From Deltaproteobacteria bacterium (GTDB taxonomy: Bacteria; Desulfobacterota; Desulfobacteria; Desulfobacterales; JAUVKB01): DNA of 10,063 nucleotides. How positions within the stretch are numbered: the stretch's first letter is position 1; each line of letters opens with the position of its first letter. A model generated the notes under the pieces. It saw only the letters and a list, made by a program, of their open reading frames with translations. It searched no databases and was not told where the DNA came from. Shown in pieces: positions 1 to 5,302 of this stretch. The DNA lies in NCBI GenBank assembly GCA_030596405.1, contig JAUVKB010000071.1, forward strand, positions 1 through 10,063, in the 5' to 3' direction. Both the position numbers and the translations under genes were made by a program.

Positions 1-623
1 CCCGTACCTTTGGCATGTCTTTTACTATCCATGTTTTTAATGTCGACAAGGTATATATCAACAAACGGAAGGGTCTTTTTATAGATTTCCCATGAAGAGT
101 TACAGTTTGTGTCGAGACAGATATGGAGCCCTTTTTCCTTTCCCTTTTCAAGGAGTTCCAGAAGGAACTTAGGCGACATGGTCGGTTCTCCGCCTCCAAC
201 GGTCATTCCCCCGCCGGAATTTTTGTAAAAAGGCTCATCCCTTATAACCTCATCCAACACTTCGTCGGTCGTCATTATTTTTGCAGCAGCCACAAGGGCA
301 TCGTAAGAACAGGCTTCTATGCATTCCATACAAGAATCACACCTGCTTCTATCAATTTTATGGTACGTGCTACCTTCCGCTGTCGCTTCTTCGACAGGGA
401 TTGGAGGAAGGATAGCCTCATTTGGGCATTTCTCGATGCAAAGCCCACACTGCACGCACTTGTTTGCTTTCCATAAAACAGTATTCTTGCCGCTAATTGT
501 TTCGGGGTTGTGGCACCAGTAACATTTTAAGTTACACCCCATCAGGATTACAAGAGTTCTTATCCCAGGCCCGTCATTTATGGACCACCTTTGAATGTTT
601 GAAACAAGATTTTTTTCCGTCAT
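1..623 (-). CDS. Glycyl-radical enzyme activating protein (radical SAM), C-terminus beyond left edge
   Basis: Activase that uses S-adenosylmethionine and a [4Fe-4S] cluster to place the stable glycyl radical on a partner GRE. About 207 N-terminal residues are open to the window edge; the family is usually about 300-330 residues. Seen in the translation: the GRE-activase opening IQRWSINDGPGIRT (10-23); the radical-SAM triad CNLKCYWC (Cys30, Cys34, Cys37) followed by HNPET; two ferredoxin-type clusters at Cys56/59/62/66 and Cys95/98/101/105; and the SAM-binding GGE at 144-146. The two-cluster insert is typical of activases for benzylsuccinate synthase, glycerol dehydratase and related GREs, and is absent from pyruvate formate-lyase activase. 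Oddities: the usual TxSGGEP reads TVGGGEP, and the DTSG strand reads DTNC. The ATG at 623 is the first plausible start, with a weak AAAGGA upstream. No intact GRE is in the window, only a broken tail at 1865-2090. Family assignment is very secure; the partner is unknown. Confidence 0.93.
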   Translation of the reverse strand, partial: MTEKNLVSNIQRWSINDGPGIRTLVILMGCNLKCYWCHNPETISGKNTVLWKANKCVQCGLCIEKCPNEAILPPIPVEEATAEGSTYHKIDRSRCDSCMECIEACSYDALVAAAKIMTTDEVLDEVIRDEPFYKNSGGGMTVGGGEPTMSPKFLLELLEKGKEKGLHICLDTNCNSSWEIYKKTLPFVDIYLVDIKNMDSKRHAKGT

Positions 624-865
624 ATCCCATAGTTCCTTTAAAAATAGAGGTGTTTTATTTTAAAAAAATCGACGCAAATTAAAAATCTAAACATATATAA
701 TATGTAAAATTAATTTTTTCAAGCCATTATTCGGTCATGTGGGCACGGGTCTGACCGGCATATAGGTCGCGATTTGTATGTTTTGTAGGAAAATGGGGGA
801 AAATATTATTAAGGTAAGCATAATTTTTGCCTCAGGATGGCGTCAGACTGATTTTATACTTGATT
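624..865. other. Intergenic region upstream of the activase
   Basis: AT-rich spacer between the activase start and the stop of the next minus-strand gene. Besides the candidate promoter and the 691-705 near-palindrome I see no convincing gene, strong hairpin or repeat. The short plus-strand reading frame starting at 827 crosses into the split-barrel gene antisense and looks like a shadow. Confidence 0.5.
694..722 (-). promoter_or_regulatory. Candidate sigma70 promoter for the activase
   Basis: On the minus strand TTGAAA (722-717) is followed by a 17-base spacer and TATATA (699-694), placing a start near 687 and leaving a leader of about 64 bases before the activase ATG at 623. The -10 falls inside the near-palindrome ACATAT-ATA-ATATGT (691-705), which could also be an operator. 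The region is AT-rich, so chance matches are likely. Confidence 0.35.
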
Positions 866-1249
866 TTAAACTATTCTGTCACCTGCTATCGCCATAGTCA
901 AGGCATAGATTTCCGTAACCCTGAATTTGACTATTTCGAGTACCGACTTATTTATTTCTTTAAAGCGATCAAAAAGCTCGCCGTTTTCTACAACTTCTTT
1001 AAAAACCCCTTTTATCTGATACGCAATAATATCAGGTTGAAATATCGCCAGTGAAACATATCTTCTTTTTATCATGTTTTCGACGGTTTTTGTTTCTTTG
1101 CGGGAGCAGGGGAAGGCAATAATATCCTTATCAACCGTTTCGACCATTTTAACAGGTTCGATAATGACATTATCTTCAGTGTCAATAGTTCCGATCATTT
1201 TTATACTGGATGGATCTTCCAGTACTTCCAAAACATAATCCGGTATCAT
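866..1249 (-). CDS. Pyridoxamine 5'-phosphate oxidase-like (FMN split-barrel) protein
   Basis: About 127 residues from the ATG at 1249, chosen over the ATG at 1267 because GGAG (1259-1256) sits six bases before it. The N-terminal pattern MIPDYVLEVLEDPSSIKMIG, then a strand region ending in DKDIIAFP, then KTVENM and a following hydrophobic strand, resembles the small PNPOx-like split-barrel proteins that bind FMN or related flavins as dimers. It parallels the next gene (1321-1701): both open with a P-D-x-V-L-(E/D)-(V/I)-L-(E/A) helix, followed by IGT or VGT, an IAF strand and a KT..N helix. No FMN-contact residue can be confirmed by eye. The reaction is unknown; related proteins act as flavin reductases or flavin-binding partners. 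It lies between the activase and the GRE remnant on the same strand. Confidence 0.72.
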   Translation of the reverse strand: MIPDYVLEVLEDPSSIKMIGTIDTEDNVIIEPVKMVETVDKDIIAFPCSRKETKTVENMIKRRYVSLAIFQPDIIAYQIKGVFKEVVENGELFDRFKEINKSVLEIVKFRVTEIYALTMAIAGDRIV

Positions 1250-1320
1250 CTTTAACTCCAGCGTCATTCATTATTTTCAACCTGCCAAAATAAAATCCAA
1301 AATAATATTGAAATATGGAT

Positions 1321-1701
1321 TCATAGTTGTTTAACGCTGCAAACTTTTTCTACCTTGGCAATGGCGATCCCCTTAAGATGCATCACCATCTTCCGCCAAA
1401 CAGCCGCATACCATATGCGATAACGGGGAGTTTCGTTTTCGAAGTGGACAAACCGGCACCATATCTGGTAAGCTTTTTTTTCACTTCCAATGACAGTCAA
1501 GGTGAATTTTCCGGTCAGCAGCAAATTTTCTTTTGTCTTGCCCAGACAGATATCCGCAAATGCGATGGTTTCAGGATCGATCACCGCAACTGTTGATATA
1601 ACAACCAGATTAGGCATTCCGTGATTTTTTACTGTCCCCACAATTTTTACCGAACGGGGTTCGGCTAAAATGTCAAGGACTATATCGGGTAAACTGGCCA
1701 T
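1321..1701 (-). CDS. Pyridoxamine 5'-phosphate oxidase-like (FMN split-barrel) protein, paralog of the 866-1249 gene
   Basis: About 126 residues from the ATG at 1701 (MASLPDIVLDILAEPRSVKI). A longer reading from a TTG at 1734 would add only residues encoded by a 14-base tandem repeat, so I prefer the ATG, although its ribosome site (GGAAAA) is weak. The core NLVVISTVAVIDPETIAFAD followed by GKTKENLL and a TLTVIG strand is typical of small PNPOx-like split-barrel proteins, with the KT..N segment where FMN phosphate contacts usually lie. The C-terminal part is basic and aromatic (RYRIWYAAVWRK) and less typical. It is separated from its paralog by about 70 bases and was probably a tandem duplication long ago, as the two are now quite divergent. 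Substrate and reaction are not inferable. Confidence 0.75.
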   Translation of the reverse strand: MASLPDIVLDILAEPRSVKIVGTVKNHGMPNLVVISTVAVIDPETIAFADICLGKTKENLLLTGKFTLTVIGSEKKAYQIWCRFVHFENETPRYRIWYAAVWRKMVMHLKGIAIAKVEKVCSVKQL

Positions 1702-1706
1702 ATTAA

Positions 1707-1734
1707 AATAGTTTTTCCAAAATAGTTTTTCCAA
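1707..1734 (-). repeat. Perfect 14-base tandem repeat (two copies)
   Basis: The unit AATAGTTTTTCCAA (plus strand) occurs at 1707-1720 and again at 1721-1734 with no mismatch. It lies just upstream of the split-barrel ATG at 1701, in the leader, where each copy supplies a GGAAAA on the minus strand. Confidence 0.85.
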
Positions 1735-1746
1735 GAAGACTTTTTT

Positions 1747-1776
1747 AAACTAAAATAAAAAGTATTAACCTGTCAA
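1747..1776 (-). promoter_or_regulatory. Candidate sigma70 promoter for the split-barrel gene
   Basis: A perfect minus-strand TTGACA (1776-1771) lies directly after the terminator hairpin. The best -10 at an 18-base spacing is TAGTTT (1752-1747), which is poor. Position between a terminator and a new gene supports it; the -10 does not. Confidence 0.3.
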
Positions 1777-1819
1777 TAAAAAAACTGCCGCCTTCTGTAA
1801 ATTGTCCAGAAGGCGGCAG
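1776..1819 (-). terminator. Rho-independent terminator after the GRE remnant
   Basis: Perfect 13-base inverted repeat CTGCCGCCTTCTG (1785-1797) and CAGAAGGCGGCAG (1807-1819) with a 9-base loop. On the minus strand it is followed by a run of seven T and then ATT (1784-1775). It sits about 45 bases past the stop of the GRE tail, as expected for the last gene of an operon. Confidence 0.9.
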
Positions 1820-1864
1820 GAAGAAGTGTGATCAACAACACATTTTACAACCCAACGAGTAAGT

Positions 1865-2090
1865 CTAAATCTCCTGAATTGTACGGACAATAATAGTGTC
1901 CTGATTTTCTTTGTTAAGGGATCTAAAATGAGCGCTGTAACCGGCCACGCGCGCAACAAATTTGCTGTAATCTTCAAGCTCCTTCCGCCCGACCAAAAAT
2001 ACTGAACTGTACATGCTTGATGCTCAGATCGTCCCTTGCCTTGATGTATGCACCCCGCACAATTCAAACGCCTTTTGTGATGTTCAAGTT
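1865..2090 (-). pseudogene. C-terminal remnant of a glycyl-radical enzyme
   Basis: Degraded tail of a GRE catalytic subunit. In one minus-strand frame (stop TAG at 1867-1865) the translation is KFVARVAGYSAHFRSLNK followed by ENQDTIIVRTIQEI and stop. This is the GRE signature RVxGYxAxFxxLxxxxQxxII-RT at the very C-terminus, with the radical-bearing glycine encoded at 1942-1940. Further upstream the homology continues in another frame (2090-1992) as IVRGAYIKARDDLSIK then HVQFSIFG, which matches the H-x-QFN strand preceding the radical loop. This part contains an in-frame TGA before IVRG, and the loop between the two parts is shorter than usual, so at least one indel and one nonsense change have occurred. 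The rest of the roughly 800-residue enzyme is missing and the metal-knuckle gene abuts the break. Benzyl- or alkylsuccinate synthase type is plausible but unproven. A 49-residue stand-alone peptide from the ATG at 2014 is possible but unlikely. Confidence 0.88.
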
Positions 2091-2305
2091 TTGTGCACGC
2101 CGATACCGAGATCAGAATGAATTTCATAGCCTCTTGCAACATCATCGAAACTCATATTATCACCGCTCTCTTCGTTAGTAAAGTTCCATCCAAAACATTT
2201 TGGGCACTCTCGCCAGCTTGCGCCGTCGTCCAACCTAATGTTGTACAAATATCTAAAGGTTTCTTTTGGTCCTTCGTGGCCGCAATGCTCACATTTACAA
2301 TTCAT
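2084..2305 (-). CDS. Small two-CxxC zinc-ribbon/rubredoxin-like protein, possible GRE accessory subunit
   Basis: 73 residues from the ATG at 2305, set by a strong AAGGAGG (2317-2311) five bases upstream; a longer frame to 2380 runs through this ribosome site and into a duplicated relic, so it is not used. Two knuckles, CEHCG (Cys5, Cys8) and CPKC (Cys34, Cys37), can hold one Zn or Fe ion as in zinc ribbons and rubredoxin; Cys3 is extra. The rest is short and acidic, with no membrane segment. It lies directly upstream of the GRE tail on the same strand. Fumarate-adding GREs carry small cysteine-rich metal-binding subunits, and from memory alkylsuccinate synthases include a rubredoxin-like one; that makes a subunit role attractive, but I cannot place it in a named family. 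The last 15 or so residues may be altered by the deletion that removed the GRE body, since the stop overlaps the remnant. Confidence 0.7.
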   Translation of the reverse strand: MNCKCEHCGHEGPKETFRYLYNIRLDDGASWRECPKCFGWNFTNEESGDNMSFDDVARGYEIHSDLGIGVHKT

Positions 2306-2310
2306 TTTGT

Positions 2311-2317
2311 CCTCCTT
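2311..2317 (-). promoter_or_regulatory. Ribosome binding site of the metal-knuckle gene
   Basis: AAGGAGG on the minus strand, five bases before the ATG at 2305. It decides the start and rules out the upstream in-frame ATG at 2380. Confidence 0.85.
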
Positions 2318-2368
2318 CAATTTAATGGGTTGTGGCGCCAGCTCAGCCATGAGCGCTTTTTGCGATCG

Positions 2369-2435
2369 CATTTTGGGCATTCCCGCCAGCTTGCGCCGTC
2401 GTCTAATCTCTAATGTTGTACAAATGGTTAAAGCT
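2369..2435 (-). pseudogene. Frameshifted duplicate of the centre of the metal-knuckle gene
   Basis: Aligning 2369-2435 with 2196-2260 by hand gives about 57 of 65 matching bases plus a 2-base insertion. Read on the minus strand it encodes FNHLYNI, then after the insertion RLDDGASWRECPKC, against FRYLYNI and RLDDGASWRECPKC in the intact gene. The insertion brings a TAG in frame just before RLDD. After CPKC the sequence no longer resembles the intact gene and ends at a TGA 20 bases before the intact gene's start. This is a relic of a tandem paralog, or of a partial duplication. Confidence 0.82.
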
Positions 2436-2613
2436 TCTGCAAAAGGTATACCATTTTATATAAACGGCAACAAGCTTACAGTTGCGACATTATTAAATAC
2501 GAAGATCTTAACAAAAAATTATATATTTTAGAAACAGGACGTTAAGAGCATTTTAATATAAGTCAATTACAAAAAATTATATAAAACCGGTTTTAACGGT
2601 AGCAGCAGTTGTT

Positions 2614-2753
2614 AATAATATTTATATTTCAAGTCCAAAGACAATTTCGGCCAAATCGTCCATTTTTGTACTGTTTTGTCCGAATGTGCTTCAACATGCC
2701 TTGCGTGGCTTGTGCCGCTTGCAAAATAAACAGTATTATATATAAATATTATT
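2614..2753. repeat. Perfect 14-base inverted repeat, arms 112 bases apart
   Basis: AATAATATTTATAT at 2614-2627 and its exact reverse complement at 2740-2753. The arms lie about 50-185 bases upstream of the sigma54 promoter, the distance range of enhancer sites for NtrC-type activators. They are pure A+T in an AT-rich stretch, so chance is a serious alternative. Confidence 0.4.
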
Positions 2754-2798
2754 GGTTGAATAAAAAAAATAACCGGTTTGCCTGGATTCCGTTTATAC

Positions 2799-2814
2799 TG
2801 GTACAGCAATTGCT
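2799..2814 (+). promoter_or_regulatory. Sigma54 (RpoN) promoter of the two-component operon
   Basis: TGGTACAGCAATTGCT matches TGGCAC-N5-TTGCW at every conserved position except one (C to T in the -24 element), with the invariant GG and GC exactly ten bases apart. Predicted transcription start is near 2825, giving a leader of about 50 bases before the kinase start at 2876. The response regulator encoded downstream has the GAFTGA loop that contacts sigma54, so autoregulation is plausible. Confidence 0.7.
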
Positions 2815-2875
2815 GTCTTTATTGCTGTATGGTTTATGGTCTTATCAAAAAATATAATTTATGGAGAGTAAATTA

Positions 2876-5302
2876 ATGACTCTACCCCTATATGATGCAT
2901 ATAATCCTGTTTTATTAGGTGATCTGGCGCAGGATTCAGATGAGTTCTTAAAAATTTTAACAAGCGCTTTTGATCAGATGGTTACAATGACAGCGATTAT
3001 GGATACGGCAGGAAGGATTGTTTTTTTGAACCGGTCTGCGCTTGATACTGTTGGATTCACAATTGACCAGGTAAAAGGCCTACCGCTTGTTGAAGCTCCC
3101 TGGCAGAAACATTTGCCTGAATCGAAAAAAATTACAGGCGGGATGATTGCCAAAGCCGTTGCAGGCGACTCTTCCCAGGTTGAAAATGTGCTCGTTGATT
3201 TACACGGAGAAATAATACCTGTTCTTTTTTCCATCTCTCCTATTAAAGGCCTTGATGGAAAAATTGTCGCGATTGTCGCTGAAGCAAAGGAGATTGTTGA
3301 ACTTAAGAGACTTCAAAATCGACTCGAAAAAGAAAGATGGGAAACACAGCAGTGGACCGACTCTATGGGCGCTTTTATTGCTAAATGTGACCCGGAGGGC
3401 AAAATAATATCCTGCAGCCAGCCTTTTCTTAAAGCATTGAAAATGAGCATGGAAGATGTGTCCGGCCAACATATCTGCAACATGACAAAACTTGGGCATT
3501 CAACAGAAGGTAAAAACCTGCTCCAAGATACGATTTCGAGCATTAAAGATGGGAAAAAACAGAGTGTTGAGGTAGCCTTGTCATTCGGCAAAAGCGCAGC
3601 CGAGCCCTTTCTTTTCAGCATCAATCCTATTCTGGATGAAAAAGGGCTGATTTCATTTCTGGCAGTAGAAATAGTAAACATATCAGAACAGGTCGGGTTG
3701 CGTGAAATGATGATAGCCAAAGAGAAGGAATATTCGAGCCACCTTGAACAGGAGGTTAGTGAGGTTACGAAGGCTCTTAAAGAAACCGAGCAGTTTAACA
3801 AAAATCTTATCGATTCCGCCTCAATGGGAATTATTTATCTCGATGAAAATAACAGCTTGTTGTTTGCCAACCCTGAAATGGAGCAAAAATTTGAAAAAGC
3901 AGGGATTCCCAGAGACTGCATTAAAGGGAAAAAACTTGCCGAACTCGGCATCTTCCCTGCGTATCCCTCATGGAAAAAAATAGCAGATCCTGTAAAACAG
4001 AAGGTTACGTTTGGGCAGATGAAGATGCTTTTAAATTATGATGAGGGCAGGAGGCTGCAGTTTGAAGTCCATGTATCCCCCTTAAAAAGTACAACAGAGG
4101 GCATAAGGGGAACTGTTCTGATTATGGATGATGTTACCGAGCGTAACCGGCTTGACGAGGAAATGCTAAGGACACGCATTCGATCGGAAAAGATGAGTTC
4201 GCTGGAGCTTCTTATTTCCGGCGTGGCTCATGAACTCAACAATCCCTTGACCAGCATCATAGGCTGCGCCGAATACCTCAATGAGGATGCAAGTATAGGC
4301 GAAGAAGCGAGGGAAGCAGCCAAAATTATCGTCAATGATGCCAATCGGGCGGGCAAAATCGTGAAAAACCTCCTCGCCTTTGCCAAAAAGTACACGTCTG
4401 AGGAAAATACTATCAATCTTAATGAAGTTCTCAGAGCGGTTTGGGATATCCGTATTCATGAGTTAAAAAACAGGGGTATTGAAGCTGTCTTGGAATTGGA
4501 CCCAGATATACGGCCGATAGAGGCGGATGCGACCCAGATGCAGCAGGTTATTCTCAACCTTGCCAGCAATGCTGTGCACGCCATAGAAGAATCCGGCACG
4601 GGTGACAGGATTACCGTCCGGACCATTGTGGAAGGCGGTTGGCTGACTATGGAGCTTGAGGACAACGGCCCTGGTATTTCCGAAAAACACCTGCCGAAAA
4701 TTTTCGATCCTTTTTTTACAACAAAACAGCCTGGAAAGGGAACGGGTCTGGGTTTGTCTATCGTATACGGCATTATCGAAAAACATGGCGGTTCTATTTC
4801 GGTGGACAGAGCTTACAAATTCGGCACAAAGTTTGTCGTCAGGCTCCCGTTATCCAAATCTTCCGTGGTATCGGTGATTCAGACAGCGCCTGTTCCCACA
4901 TGGCTTCCCGGCAGAGTCCTGGTTGTTGATGATGAAAAAAATATCTGCCTGACCCTTTCAAAATATCTCGCGGACTTAGGCTGCCGGGTTGATACGGCCA
5001 AAAACGGTTGCGAGGCATTGGATAAAATAAAGGATCATGCTTTCGATCTGATGCTGGTCGACATAAAAATGCCCGAACTCGACGGGCTTCAGCTATATCA
5101 GCGCCTCCGTGAGGAACGGCCGGAACTGACGAAACGGTTTGCATTTATTACAGGCATATCAGGGCAAGAGATGGAGGACGCCATCAATACATCGGAGCTA
5201 CCGATTTTACAAAAACCTTTTAGTCGAAAAGATATTCTCCGATTCTTCTTGCATTTGGAAACCAAGTTTGCTATCGAATCCGCCGGAGAAAGCATTATAT
5301 AA
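2876..5302 (+). CDS. Soluble hybrid sensor histidine kinase with three PAS-like domains and a C-terminal receiver
   Basis: Cytoplasmic sensor that autophosphorylates on histidine and signals to a response regulator. 808 residues from the ATG at 2876, chosen because GGAGAG (2863-2868) precedes it; the in-frame ATG at 2861 overlaps that ribosome site. Layout: PAS-like regions at about 25-140, 160-273 and 306-424, joined by charged probable coiled coils; HisKA with SGVAHELNNPLT (phosphorylated His452); HATPase_c with N-box LNLASNAVHA (561-570), G1 DNGPG (596-600), F-box FDPFFTTK and G2 GTGLGLS; receiver at about 680-795 with Asp685/Asp686, phosphoacceptor Asp729 and Lys780. No transmembrane segment or signal peptide, so the signal is internal, likely a metabolite or redox state read by a PAS domain. 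No Hpt domain is present, so the receiver may be regulatory. Its TAA overlaps the ATG of the regulator gene by one base, so the two form a cognate, translationally coupled pair. The signal is not identifiable. Confidence 0.95.
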   Translation: MTLPLYDAYNPVLLGDLAQDSDEFLKILTSAFDQMVTMTAIMDTAGRIVFLNRSALDTVGFTIDQVKGLPLVEAPWQKHLPESKKITGGMIAKAVAGDSSQVENVLVDLHGEIIPVLFSISPIKGLDGKIVAIVAEAKEIVELKRLQNRLEKERWETQQWTDSMGAFIAKCDPEGKIISCSQPFLKALKMSMEDVSGQHICNMTKLGHSTEGKNLLQDTISSIKDGKKQSVEVALSFGKSAAEPFLFSINPILDEKGLISFLAVEIVNISEQVGLREMMIAKEKEYSSHLEQEVSEVTKALKETEQFNKNLIDSASMGIIYLDENNSLLFANPEMEQKFEKAGIPRDCIKGKKLAELGIFPAYPSWKKIADPVKQKVTFGQMKMLLNYDEGRRLQFEVHVSPLKSTTEGIRGTVLIMDDVTERNRLDEEMLRTRIRSEKMSSLELLISGVAHELNNPLTSIIGCAEYLNEDASIGEEAREAAKIIVNDANRAGKIVKNLLAFAKKYTSEENTINLNEVLRAVWDIRIHELKNRGIEAVLELDPDIRPIEADATQMQQVILNLASNAVHAIEESGTGDRITVRTIVEGGWLTMELEDNGPGISEKHLPKIFDPFFTTKQPGKGTGLGLSIVYGIIEKHGGSISVDRAYKFGTKFVVRLPLSKSSVVSVIQTAPVPTWLPGRVLVVDDEKNICLTLSKYLADLGCRVDTAKNGCEALDKIKDHAFDLMLVDIKMPELDGLQLYQRLREERPELTKRFAFITGISGQEMEDAINTSELPILQKPFSRKDILRFFLHLETKFAIESAGESII

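Larger units (their letters stand above)
2306..2875. other. Divergent control region between metal-knuckle gene and kinase
   Basis: About 570 bases without an intact gene. From left to right: ribosome site of the minus-strand gene, the duplicated relic, a 15-base direct repeat ACAAAAAATTATATA (2511-2525 and 2569-2583), the palindrome AAAACCGGTTTT (2583-2594), a 14-base AT-only inverted repeat (2614-2627 and 2740-2753), and a sigma54 promoter (2799-2814). The 82-residue plus-strand frame from 2609 covers the promoter, has no ribosome site and no recognisable domain, so I do not call it. Confidence 0.6.

Noticed and set aside
123..682. Plus-strand open frames in the first 700 bases
   Set aside because: They are antisense shadows of the activase, whose minus-strand frame carries all cysteine motifs.
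734..760. Possible sigma54 promoter for the activase on the minus strand
   Set aside because: GG and GC are ten bases apart, but almost none of the other consensus positions match (CGGTCA instead of TGGCAC).
1765..2145. Minus-strand 126-residue open frame
   Set aside because: It runs through the terminator hairpin and the GRE remnant in a frame without any domain; the GRE motif is in another frame.
2306..2380. N-terminal extension of the metal-knuckle protein to an ATG at 2380
   Set aside because: The extension crosses a strong ribosome site (2311-2317) and is read out of frame through the duplicated relic; the ATG at 2305 is the natural start.
2511..2583. 15-base direct repeat as a possible CRISPR-like or attachment-site structure
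   Set aside because: Only two AT-rich copies, no regular array, and no integrase or other mobile gene in the window.
2609..2857. Plus-strand 82-residue open frame before the kinase
   Set aside because: It covers the sigma54 promoter, lacks a ribosome site and shows no recognisable domain; composition is that of AT-rich non-coding DNA.
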